NCBI GenBank assembly: GCA_035566435.1
Contig: DATMRF010000105.1
Span: 248,001-312,000, forward strand
Source of the DNA: DATMRF01 sp035566435
Lineage (GTDB): Bacteria > Verrucomicrobiota > Verrucomicrobiia > Limisphaerales > UBA8199
DNA: 64,000 nucleotides
Direction: 5' to 3'
In this document: piece by piece, positions 54,732 through 63,733 of the stretch
Layout: the number at the start of each line of letters is the position of its first letter
Position numbering within the stretch: the stretch's first letter is position 1
The notes under the pieces: generated by a model
Databases searched by the model: none
What the model was told of the DNA's origin: nothing
The model's input: the letters and a program-made list of their open reading frames with translations, nothing else
Made by a program: the position numbers and the translations under genes

Positions 54732-57059
54732 ATGACTTTACCTCTTAAACCGGGCCGCGCGGTGCTCCTGGCGGCCGCGAGCCTGGTTTCTCTCTCCACC
54801 CTGGCCGCGACTACCAACCTCAACCATTTCGGTTTCACCGGGCCCGAAATTTTTCCGATCGACAGTCAGATCAGCCAACTCCGTGTTGCCGACCTCGACG
54901 GCGACGGCCTGAATGACCTCATCGTCGTCAACAACGCCCGCTCGAAAATCAATCTGCTCTATAACCAAACCGGCAAGACCAACCTGACCGTCAAAACCGG
55001 CCCGGCCAACAGGCGCGAGCTCAACGAATTGCCCCCGGACGCCCGCTTCCGTATCGAGTCAATCGCCTCAGAAAAACGCATCGCCTGCCTTGTGGTAGCC
55101 GACCTCAACGGCGACGGCCGTCCCGACATCGCCTATTACGGGGAACCCAAAGAACTGGTCGTGCTCTACAACGAGGGTACTAATGGCTGGAGCGCGCCCA
55201 AACGTTGGCCCATCGATGATGGTCAACTTTCCCCCAACGCCCTCGCAACGGGTGACCTGAACGGCGATGGCCGCACCGACCTGCTGCTGCTGGCGGATAA
55301 TTACGTCTATTTTCTCCCTCAGCAGGCGGACCACACGCTCGGGGAGCCGCGGAAAATTCCCCTGTCCGCGCCCGTGAAATCCATCCAGGTGGTGGATGTC
55401 GATGGCGATGGCCGCGGCGACTTGCTGCTCGTCAACTGGGAGGATCGCAACCCTTATCGTTTCCGCCTGCAGCAATCGGACGGACAACTCGGCCCGGAGT
55501 TCTATTTCGCCTCCGCTCCGATTCGCTCGTATTGGGCTGACAATCTCGAGCCCGTCGGCAAAACGCAGGTCATCAGCATCGCCCTTAACTCCGGCCGCGC
55601 CGCCATCTCGGAGTTTGTGCGCAAACCGTCGCAATCCCTCTCCGGCTGCTTCAGCCAGGGCCAATTCCAGGTCCTGCCGCTCAACAAAACCGATAAAGCC
55701 CGGCGCGGCCTGCTTTGGGCTGACGTAAATGGCGACGGTTTGCCCGACCTGCTCGTCGCCGAACCCGAAAGCGGCCAAATCTCACTCTACCTGCAGGAGA
55801 CCAATGGCACGCTCGCCACCCCAAAAACCTTTCCCACTCTCGCCGGCATAACCGACCTCGCCGTTGCCGACTGGGAAGGCGACGGCCACCCGGAGATCTT
55901 CATGCTCAGCGCCGATGAACGGCAGGTGGGCGTCGCACGCCTCGACGACAAAGGCCGGCTGCCGTTCCCTACGCTCCTGCCGCTGGACGGAAAACCTCTG
56001 GTGCTCGCCGTGGGGAAATTGGACGCCAACTCCAAACCGGTCCTCGCGGTGATCGTGGACCAGGACGGCAAACGTTCCCTCGTCACCCGCACCGCGGATG
56101 GCAGGAGCCGGAAACAAAAACTTAGCGACAGTTTCCAATCCAACCCCACGACCCTGGCCTTTCATGACGCCGACCAGGACGGCTTGGCCGACCTGGTGGT
56201 CCTGATCCCGTACGAAAAAGTCAAAGTGCTGCGCCAGGTTCCTGGCAAGGATTTCGAGGAAATAGACGTCGCGCCCCCCGGAGGGGCCATCGAGCAGCCC
56301 TGGCTGTGCACCGCTGACATCGACGGTGACGGCAAGCCCGAACTGTTGTTAACCCAGAAAAACTTCATCCGCGCCGTCGTTCTGAAGCAGGAGGTCGCCT
56401 CCCAGAGCTCGACCAACAAAGGCGGCTGGACGTTCAACGTGAAGGAGCAGATCAACGGGATGGCCAGCAATTCCCGGCTCGTCAGCGCCGCGCCCGTGCC
56501 CAACTGCACCAACGCCGTCTCCTCCCTCTTCCTGTTGGATGCCGAGCGCAAGGTGCTGACCCTTTGCGAGCGCGACCAGGCGGGCGTCTGGCAGGTGGTG
56601 CGCAATATTCCCTTGCCGGTGTCCGACTTCTCGAGCCTCCAGCCTATTGCGTTGGGGGGCAGTAAACCGAATGCCGTCGGATTTCTCGGCTTGAACTCGG
56701 TTGCCTGGATGGCGCTCGCCGGCCAGGCCTGGGAGTTGACCGAACTCGACGGCTATGAAACGCCCATTCGCGACGGTCACTTGAACGACGTTGTCTCCGG
56801 CGACCTCGACGACGACGGACGCAAAGACCTCGTCTTCCTCGAAACCGCCAAGAATTACCTTGATCTGGTGATGTTCGACAAGAACCACAAGCTTGTCCCC
56901 GCCAACCGCTGGCAGGTCTTCGAAGAACACTCTTTCCGCGGCCGCCGCAGCGATTTGCCCGAGCCGCGTGAAGCCGTCGTCGCCGACGTCACCGGCGACG
57001 GCAAAAATGACCTTGTCGTGCTGGTCCACGATCGGATCTTGCTCTATCCGCAGGAGTAA
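54732..57059 (+). CDS. Exported FG-GAP/VCBS repeat protein
   Basis: The 775-residue protein starts with a signal peptide. Many repeats contain calcium-binding D-x-D-x-D-G loops, for example D-L-D-G-D-G, D-L-N-G-D-G-R, D-V-D-G-D-G-R and D-I-D-G-D-G-K, the pattern of FG-GAP/VCBS seven-bladed propellers; at least eight such loops are visible. No enzymatic domain is seen. It may bind a polysaccharide or act as a surface adhesin. A longer start at 54699 is possible. The gap 57060-57254 after it shows no gene. Confidence 0.85.
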   Translation: MTLPLKPGRAVLLAAASLVSLSTLAATTNLNHFGFTGPEIFPIDSQISQLRVADLDGDGLNDLIVVNNARSKINLLYNQTGKTNLTVKTGPANRRELNELPPDARFRIESIASEKRIACLVVADLNGDGRPDIAYYGEPKELVVLYNEGTNGWSAPKRWPIDDGQLSPNALATGDLNGDGRTDLLLLADNYVYFLPQQADHTLGEPRKIPLSAPVKSIQVVDVDGDGRGDLLLVNWEDRNPYRFRLQQSDGQLGPEFYFASAPIRSYWADNLEPVGKTQVISIALNSGRAAISEFVRKPSQSLSGCFSQGQFQVLPLNKTDKARRGLLWADVNGDGLPDLLVAEPESGQISLYLQETNGTLATPKTFPTLAGITDLAVADWEGDGHPEIFMLSADERQVGVARLDDKGRLPFPTLLPLDGKPLVLAVGKLDANSKPVLAVIVDQDGKRSLVTRTADGRSRKQKLSDSFQSNPTTLAFHDADQDGLADLVVLIPYEKVKVLRQVPGKDFEEIDVAPPGGAIEQPWLCTADIDGDGKPELLLTQKNFIRAVVLKQEVASQSSTNKGGWTFNVKEQINGMASNSRLVSAAPVPNCTNAVSSLFLLDAERKVLTLCERDQAGVWQVVRNIPLPVSDFSSLQPIALGGSKPNAVGFLGLNSVAWMALAGQAWELTELDGYETPIRDGHLNDVVSGDLDDDGRKDLVFLETAKNYLDLVMFDKNHKLVPANRWQVFEEHSFRGRRSDLPEPREAVVADVTGDGKNDLVVLVHDRILLYPQE

Positions 57060-57254
57060 GACCGCATCGGCTCGATGCATTAACTTTAGAATACTCAGCG
57101 GTGACGCGATTCTTCTGCGCCGTGTGTATCAGGGCGCACACTCCTGCTGTAAGAGCACTACTTTGCACTAGTTTTCACAGGCCCCTTGAACGTTTGTTCT
57201 AGACATTCTTTCTTTGCCCAGCGCCTTCCTTTGGTAAGTTTCCAGGCACATCGT

Positions 57255-58789
57255 ATGAAACCTAAGCAGTTTTTCGTGTTCCTTGCAGCGACGCTGGCGT
57301 TGGCGCGCCCGGGCGCCGGTGCTGAGTCAGACAATTCGGTTGCGACCGCCCGGTCGTCAGGCCTCTCCGGTTACAACGTCCGCGCCTACGGCGCTGCGGG
57401 TGACGGGACGAAGTTGGCAGCTCGGCCATTAACGCCGCGATTGAGGCCTGTGCCAACGCTGGCGGCGGGACGGTGTATCTGCCGGCGGGCACGTATCTGA
57501 GCGGCAGCATTCATCTAAAGAGTTTCGTCAACTTGTACTTGGATTCCGGTGCGACCATCCTCGGCGCATCCCAAAAAATGAACGCTTACGACCCCGCCGA
57601 GCCTTTCGAAGGCACCGCTTATCAGGACGGCGGCCACACCTATTTTCACAATAGCCTGATCTGGGGCGAGGATCTGACCAACGTCTCCGTAACGGGGCAG
57701 GGGATGATTAACGGAGGAGGCTTGACCAAGAGCGACAAGGCCGTCGGCAAAGGCGCGGTGGCGATGGGTGACAAGGCGATCGCGCTCAAGCGATGCCGTC
57801 ACGTGTTGCGGAGGGACTTCTCCATCTTTCACGGCGGTCATTTAGCCGTGCTCGTCACCGGTTGCGACGATATGACGATCGATAACGTGACGATGGACAC
57901 AAACCGCGATGGGTTGGACATCGACTGCTGCCGCAACGTCATGGTCTCAAATTGCCGCATCAATTCCCCCTACGACGACGCGCTTTGCCCGAAGAGCACC
58001 GATGCGCTGGGTAAGCCGGTCATCACTGAAAATCTGACCATTGTGAATTGCCAGGTGTCCGGTTTCGAGGAAGGCACGTTGCTGGACGGCACCATGAAGC
58101 CGAGCCGGGTGAAAAACGGCCGGCTCAAGTTCGGTACGGAATCGAATGGCGGCTTTCGCAATGTGACCGTGGCCAACTGCACCTTCCGCGGGTGCCGCGG
58201 ACTCGCGCTCGAGGAGGTGGACGGCGGCATTATGGAGAACATCACGATCAACAACATTACCATGATGGAAGTGGCTCAGTACCCGATTTACATCACCCTG
58301 GGACAACGGAATCGCGGCCCGGAAGGCACCCCTATCGGCAAAGTGAGGAACATCCTTATCTCCAATGTGGTCGCATCCGGCATTGAGCCGATGAGTGGAA
58401 TCCAGATTACGGGCCTCCCCGGCAGCGATGTCGAAGATGTGCGGCTGGAGAACATCCGGCTCAGCTTCACTGGAGGAGGCACCAAAGAGAATGCGGCTCG
58501 CGTGCCGCCTGAGCTGGACAAGGGCTACCCCGAGCCCGGCAAAATCGGCGTGATGCCCGCTTACGGAGTGTTCGCCCGGCACGTGAGCGGTCTCGAATTG
58601 GCAAACCTCCGGCTGAGTTTCGAAAAGGAAGACCTTCGTCCGGCGATGGCCTGCTTTGATGTGGACGGCCTCGAGATCGACAACTTCAAGGCCCAGGTGG
58701 CCGACGGCGTTTCGGTCGCCCGGTTCGAAGGGGTCAAGGGCTTGGTGGTGAGGAACTCGCCGGTGTTGGATGGAATAGTCGCAAAATAG
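57255..58789 (+). pseudogene. GH28 polygalacturonase-like gene with a frameshift
   Basis: An exported start (signal peptide, then G-Y-N-V-R-A-Y-G-A-A-G-D-G-T-K) is typical of GH28. At about 57417 the frame shifts: one base is missing, and the family sequence S-A-I-N-A-A-I-E-A-C continues in the next frame from 57419. The rest has the parallel beta-helix and D-G-L-D-I-D-C and S-P-Y-D-D-A-L-C-P-K-S catalytic motifs. GH28 enzymes cleave pectin-like polymers. A sequencing error or a true inactivation are both possible; the downstream frame is otherwise intact to 58789. Confidence 0.75.
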
Positions 58790-58991
58790 CTGCCAGGTCA
58801 AACGCGCACCCAAGTTACAACCGAAGGAATGTGACCGCGGATCCCGTTTCTTCTATCCCCGCCATCCGCGAAATCCGCAGTAAAGAACTGAATCGGGCGA
58901 TTTCCTGGCGCGCCGCAAGTTGCTCATGGTTGACTGGTGGGCGGCGTTCTGCAAGGCTGCGTGCGTCAAGCGCAAACCATAAACCGATGCC

Positions 58992-59837
58992 GTGGAAATC
59001 AAAAAAGCCATTATCACCGCCGCCGGCAAATCACAGCGAACGCTCCCCTTACAGACCTTGGTGGACCGCGACGGGGTTACCAAGACCGCCCTGCGCATCC
59101 TGATCGAGGAAATTCTCTCCGCTGGCATCCAGGAGATCTGTGTCGTGGTTTCGCCAGGGGATCAGGCGGGCTATGCCGCGGCGGCGGGCGGGCAGGGCGG
59201 GCGTTTGCATTTCGTCGAACAGAGCGCGCCGCGCGGCTACGGCCATGCGGTCTGTTGCGCGCGCGAATTCGCCGGCAGGGAGCCGTTCCTGCTGCTGGTC
59301 GGCGACCATCTCTACGTCAGCGGCGGCCAGAAGCGATGCGCGCAACAGTTGGTGGAGGTGGCCGCGGCGGAACACTCCGCAGTGTCAGCGGTGCAGGCAA
59401 CGTACGAAAGCAAGCTGCCCTACTACGGCGCGGTGGGCGGACACCTTGTGGCGGCGCGAAAGGGATTGTACGAGATCTCTCAGGTAGTCGAAAAGCCGAC
59501 TCCGACGGAAGCGGAGCAGAAGCTGATCGTCCCCGGGCTGCGGGCCGGGCATTATCTTTGTTTTTTCGGCATGCATGTCTTGACCCCGGCGGTGATGGAC
59601 CTGCTGGGGGAGGAAATTGGCCGCAGCGACAGCCGGAGCGTTCACCTCACCACAGCGTTGGGCAAACTAGCAAACCGCGAGCGATACCTCGCTTGCGAGC
59701 TGTCCGGACGCCGCTATGACATCGGCGTAAAGTATGGGTTGCTTATCGCCCAGCTTGCGCTGGCGCTCGATGGCGAGGACCGCGAAGAGGTCTTGAGCGG
59801 GCTGGTGGAGTTGTTTGCACGCCGGGAAATGAAGTAA
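58992..59837 (+). CDS. GalU-like nucleotidyltransferase
   Basis: The 281-residue protein has the sugar-nucleotidyltransferase fold. The signature loop reads I-T-A-A-G-K-S-Q-R, unlike the usual A-A-G-x-G-T-R, with V-T-K-T-A-L providing the later Lys. The Q-S-A-P-R-G-Y-G-H-A-V segment and V-V-E-K-P-T-P are close to UTP-glucose-1-phosphate uridylyltransferase (GalU). The Y-D-I-G-V-K-Y-G-L segment near the end is also typical. It starts with GTG at 58992. The gap 58790-58991 shows no gene. A small zinc-binding gene follows 12 bases later. Confidence 0.85.
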   Translation: MEIKKAIITAAGKSQRTLPLQTLVDRDGVTKTALRILIEEILSAGIQEICVVVSPGDQAGYAAAAGGQGGRLHFVEQSAPRGYGHAVCCAREFAGREPFLLLVGDHLYVSGGQKRCAQQLVEVAAAEHSAVSAVQATYESKLPYYGAVGGHLVAARKGLYEISQVVEKPTPTEAEQKLIVPGLRAGHYLCFFGMHVLTPAVMDLLGEEIGRSDSRSVHLTTALGKLANRERYLACELSGRRYDIGVKYGLLIAQLALALDGEDREEVLSGLVELFARREMK

Positions 59838-59849
59838 CGGAGCCCCTTT

Positions 59850-60188
59850 ATGACTAAATACGTTTCGCTGCCCTATAACAAAAAACTCAACCTGCTCAGG
59901 GAGCACAGCATGGGTTGCGATTGGCCGGACCTCGACCAGGAGCATTGGTGCTTGCATTGTGAGCAGAAGTTCGACGGCCATGCAGCTCGTGTCTGGGAGG
60001 ATGAGGACGGGTCGTTATGGCTTGAATGTGGCACGCCGGATTGCGACGGCTCGCCGATCGATTGGGCGCCATATCCGTGGTGGGATCCAAAACACCCGGC
60101 AACTAAAGCTTACTTAAAGAAATCCAAACCGGACGGCAAGACCCGCCGCAGCAAAAAAAGCAACGGGCCAGATGATGTGCCGTTTTGA
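59850..60188 (+). CDS. Small cysteine-rich, probably zinc-binding protein
   Basis: The 112-residue protein has Cys pairs in W-C-L-H-C-E-Q-K-F and C-G-T-P-D-C-D-G-S, a zinc-ribbon-like arrangement, and a tail of basic residues (K-T-R-R-S-K-K-S). I do not recognise a family. It lies between the GalU-like gene and the large fusion gene, and its TGA overlaps the TTG start of the latter, which suggests a linked role. Confidence 0.65.
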   Translation: MTKYVSLPYNKKLNLLREHSMGCDWPDLDQEHWCLHCEQKFDGHAARVWEDEDGSLWLECGTPDCDGSPIDWAPYPWWDPKHPATKAYLKKSKPDGKTRRSKKSNGPDDVPF

Positions 60189-63100
60189 GCGCTCCCCCCA
60201 ATATGTCCCGTCTGCAGCGCATTATTACCGCGACGGACCCTCACGAAAGGAATCAATCGCTGGACGGCGTCTGCAGCGGGCTTTCGCCGGACGACTTAGC
60301 AAGCGAGTGTGCGGACCTGGATTCTTTCCGCCGCCGTAGCGAAAACCTGTACGAACGCGTCCGGGCTCTGTTTTTCCTCTACGCGATCCACCGCTTCCAC
60401 CTGCCCCAAAAGCTCCAGAGCGGAACGACGACCTCCGCGAGCGATTCACACATCACACACCTGTCCGCCGAAGCCTCGGCGAAGGCCGATCACGCGTCAC
60501 GTTCCCCCGGTCACCCATCACGTTCCCTCATCCCTTTTAAGGGCTACGAGCATCTGCTGCAACGGCGTTTCGAAGAGGCCATCGATCAGTTTCTCGCCGT
60601 TCAAGCGGCGGAAGGCCCGAGCGATGCCATCTCCAGCGCGCTCGCGGCGGCCTATCACCGCCTGGGCTTCCAGACGCTCGCCGACCAGGTGCGCCGCAGC
60701 GTCCGCTCGGTGCGGGGCAACCAATGGATGTTTCGCATGGGCCACCCCGCGGACCAGCCGTTGCGCCTCAGGCCCGAGTTGCTGAAGCCAAGTGCGGTCG
60801 ATGGCACTTTCCCTATCCTGCGCGAGTGCACGCCGGTGCGCATGGACCTCACTCACTGTGGTTGGAGCGATATCTTCTTCCTGGGGATGGATTTTCCCGA
60901 AGGCGCCAAAGTCCTGAACGTCTCGATCGATTTGGGGGTGCATGGCCAGGACGACGCGCCTCGGCCTCCGGTCGAAGCCTATTTGCGCGCGATCGAAGAA
61001 CCGCTGCTGCGGCTGGTCAGCGTTGATCTCGGGGCGTCCGCGGATATTACCAACCTCGCCGAGGTATTCGATTTCGCGAAGGACTACCTCGGCTTGCTGA
61101 AGGCGGCGGTGATTGCTTCCGGCGTCGTGCCGCCGGGCATCGAGGGTTCGGGCCAAAGCCTCGCTGAACTGCTGGCACGCTTGGCCGGACCCGGCCGCGG
61201 GCTGGAGCTCATCAGCAACGTCAACAATATCCCCAAGGGTTCGCGTCTTGCGGTCTCGACGACTCTCTTGGCCGCACTGGTGAGCGTGTGCATGCGGGCC
61301 ACCGGCCAGGCCGCGTCGCTGACCGGCCAGTTGCAGGAACACGAACGCCGCCTGGTGCTCGCGCGCGCGCTTTTGGGCGAATGGCTGGGCGGTTCCGGGG
61401 GCGGTTGGCAGGATTCCGGCGGGGTCTGGCCCGGGATGAAGCTGATTGAAGGCGTCCTGGCGACTCAGGGGGACCCGGAACTGGGGATCAGTCGCGGCCG
61501 GCTCATGCCCCAGCACAGGATTCTGGATGGCGCCGCTGCCGCGCCCGAGACGCGACGCAAACTGCAGGACAGCTTGGTCCTGGTCCATGGCGGCATGGCG
61601 CAGAATGTCGGGCCGATTCTCGAAATGGTCACGGAGAAGTACCTGTTGCGTTCCGGGGCGGAATGGAAGGCGCGCCAGAGCATGCTGGCCATCCTGGATG
61701 AAATCCTGGCCGCTCTGCGCGAGGGCAACGTGCAACGCATCGGTGCGGCGACCACCCGCAACTTCCAGCAGCCGATCCAGGCCATCATTCCCTGGGCGAC
61801 GAACCACTTTACCGAAACCCTAATTGGCCGGGTGCGCGCGGAGTTCCGCGACGCGTTCTGGGGATTCTGGATGCTGGGCGGCATGTCTGGGGGCGGAATG
61901 GGTTTCATCTTTGCTCCGGAAAAAAAAGCAGCCGCCCAGGGACGTTTGCAGGAACTCATGTCGGAAATCAAACACGAACTCCAGGACGCGTTGCCGTTCG
62001 CGATGGAACCGGTCGTGTATGATTTCGCTATCAACGAGCGCGGCACCTTCGCCGAGTTGCTGCAAGAGGGTCCGGCGTTGATGCCGCCGGCTTATTACAC
62101 GCTCACCGTGCCGGCGCTGCTGCGCCAGGAGCGCCGTGAGCTTTCGTCGCTGCGCCGCGCCGAGCTCGATAAATTTGGCGCCGCCTGCCGCACGCAACCG
62201 GAGTTGCGAGGGGTCGTGCAAGACCTTTTCGACGTGATGCTGCCGCGCGGCAAGGCGGAATCCGCCAGCAATTGTTCTCTTTCCGCATTACTGGAGCAGC
62301 ATGGCTTCGACCGCGTGCAGCATGAACAGATCCGCACCGACCTCAAGGCGAGCCGCATTGGGCTGGCCCAAAACCGCCTGTCCACCAGTACGGTCATCGA
62401 AGACGTCAAGGATGGCGACGTTGACGACGCTTTTGAGATCAAATCTGCAGGTCCGGATTTCAAAGCTCTCGGGCTGAGCGCGCTCAAGAACGGCGAAGTG
62501 GCGGTGGTGACGCTGGCCGCCGGCGCCGGCAGCCGGTGGACTCAGGGCGCGGGCGTGGTAAAGGCGCTGCATCCGTTTTGCAAATTGGCCGGGCGCCATC
62601 GCACGTTCGTGGAGACTCACCTGGCCAAGAGCCGCCGCCTTTCGCGCCAGGCCGGCGCCGCCATTCCGCACATTTTCACGACGAGTTATCTCACGCACGC
62701 CCCGACGGAGCAGTTTCTGGCGCGCCAACAGGATTACGGCTACGAAGGCCCGCTGCTCCTTTCTCAGGGCAAAGCAGTCGGGTTGCGCCTGATCCCTACG
62801 GTGCGCGACCTTCGGTTCATGTGGGAGGAGATGTCGCAACAAATCCTCGATGAACAGCAGCAAAAGGTCCGTGACAGCCTCCGCCATGCGCTGGTCAACT
62901 GGGCCCGCAATACCGGTGAGGCCAGCGATTACACTGATAACGTGTCGCTCCAATGCCTTCATCCCGTCGGCCACTGGTACGAGGTCCCCAATCTGATGCG
63001 CAACGGCGTCCTCTCGCAACTGTTGGCCGAACGTCCGCAACTTCGGTATTTACTGCTCCATAACATCGATACGCTCGGCGCCGATGTGGACCCGGCGCTC

Positions 63101-63625
63101 TTGGGTCTTCACATCCGCAGCGGTTCTTGCCTCACTTTTGAGGTTATTACCCGACGGCTCGAAGACCGCGGCGGCGGCCTGGCGCGCGTCAACGGCCGCG
63201 TGCGGCTCGTCGAGGGGCTTGCGATGCCGCGCGAGGAGACGGAATTCGCCCTGAGCTATTACAACTCCAATACTTGTTGGATCGACCTGGATAAGCTGCT
63301 GGCGGTGTTTTCCCTTAGCCGTGACGATTTACACGATGAAGGAAAGGTCACCGCCGCCATCCGGCAGCTCGCCGCCAGGATGCCTACGTACATCACGCTT
63401 AAAGAGGTCAAAAAGCGTTGGGGCCACGGCCAGGAGGACATCTTCCCCGTCACCCAGTTCGAGAAGCTCTGGGTGGACATGACGGCCCTGCCGGAGGTCG
63501 ATTCGCAATTTGTGGTCGTCCCGCGCCTGCGAGGCCAGCAGTTGAAAGATCAGGCCCAACTCGACGGCTGGCTGCGCGACGGTTCCGCGGCCTACGTCGA
63601 GAGCCTTTGTGAGTGGAGCCCCTAA
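60185..63625 (+). CDS. GHMP (fucokinase-type) kinase / UDP-sugar pyrophosphorylase fusion
   Basis: This 1146-residue protein has an N-terminal helical region and a kinase-like part (residues about 200-640). The kinase-like part has P-V-R-M-D-L-T-H-C-G-W-S-D, an ATP-loop-like P-K-G-S-R-L-A-V-S-T, G-G-S-G-G-G-W-Q-D-S-G-G and G-G-M-S-G-G-G-M-G-F, as in L-fucokinase GHMP enzymes. From about residue 770 comes a UDPGP-type domain (L-A-A-G-A-G-S-R-W-T-Q-G, V-V-K-A-L-H-P-F, H-N-I-D-T-L-G-A-D). This order is the reverse of the known FKP bifunctional enzyme. It would phosphorylate a sugar and then make a UDP-sugar; the sugar is unknown. The TTG start overlaps the previous TGA; ATG 60203 is possible. 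A repeat lies in frame at 60427-60525. Confidence 0.8.
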   Translation: MSAPPNMSRLQRIITATDPHERNQSLDGVCSGLSPDDLASECADLDSFRRRSENLYERVRALFFLYAIHRFHLPQKLQSGTTTSASDSHITHLSAEASAKADHASRSPGHPSRSLIPFKGYEHLLQRRFEEAIDQFLAVQAAEGPSDAISSALAAAYHRLGFQTLADQVRRSVRSVRGNQWMFRMGHPADQPLRLRPELLKPSAVDGTFPILRECTPVRMDLTHCGWSDIFFLGMDFPEGAKVLNVSIDLGVHGQDDAPRPPVEAYLRAIEEPLLRLVSVDLGASADITNLAEVFDFAKDYLGLLKAAVIASGVVPPGIEGSGQSLAELLARLAGPGRGLELISNVNNIPKGSRLAVSTTLLAALVSVCMRATGQAASLTGQLQEHERRLVLARALLGEWLGGSGGGWQDSGGVWPGMKLIEGVLATQGDPELGISRGRLMPQHRILDGAAAAPETRRKLQDSLVLVHGGMAQNVGPILEMVTEKYLLRSGAEWKARQSMLAILDEILAALREGNVQRIGAATTRNFQQPIQAIIPWATNHFTETLIGRVRAEFRDAFWGFWMLGGMSGGGMGFIFAPEKKAAAQGRLQELMSEIKHELQDALPFAMEPVVYDFAINERGTFAELLQEGPALMPPAYYTLTVPALLRQERRELSSLRRAELDKFGAACRTQPELRGVVQDLFDVMLPRGKAESASNCSLSALLEQHGFDRVQHEQIRTDLKASRIGLAQNRLSTSTVIEDVKDGDVDDAFEIKSAGPDFKALGLSALKNGEVAVVTLAAGAGSRWTQGAGVVKALHPFCKLAGRHRTFVETHLAKSRRLSRQAGAAIPHIFTTSYLTHAPTEQFLARQQDYGYEGPLLLSQGKAVGLRLIPTVRDLRFMWEEMSQQILDEQQQKVRDSLRHALVNWARNTGEASDYTDNVSLQCLHPVGHWYEVPNLMRNGVLSQLLAERPQLRYLLLHNIDTLGADVDPALLGLHIRSGSCLTFEVITRRLEDRGGGLARVNGRVRLVEGLAMPREETEFALSYYNSNTCWIDLDKLLAVFSLSRDDLHDEGKVTAAIRQLAARMPTYITLKEVKKRWGHGQEDIFPVTQFEKLWVDMTALPEVDSQFVVVPRLRGQQLKDQAQLDGWLRDGSAAYVESLCEWSP
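60427..60525. repeat. In-frame palindrome/low-complexity insertion
   Basis: The DNA contains the hairpin GCCGA-AGCC-TCGGC (60467-60480) and repeated TCACACATCACAC and CACGTTCCC units. Its translation (residues about 81-114, S-H-I-T-H-L-S-A-E-A-S-A-K-A) is low in complexity and interrupts the helical N-terminal region without shifting the frame. Confidence 0.65.
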
Positions 63626-63733
63626 GGTGCGGAGGGCGCACGACCGATTTCCTCGTCCTGTAGCCAATGTTTTCCAGTGTCTTGGGAGAAAGCGCATATT
63701 CCTCGAAATATATTGCAACTGCTGGCGGTCTCA

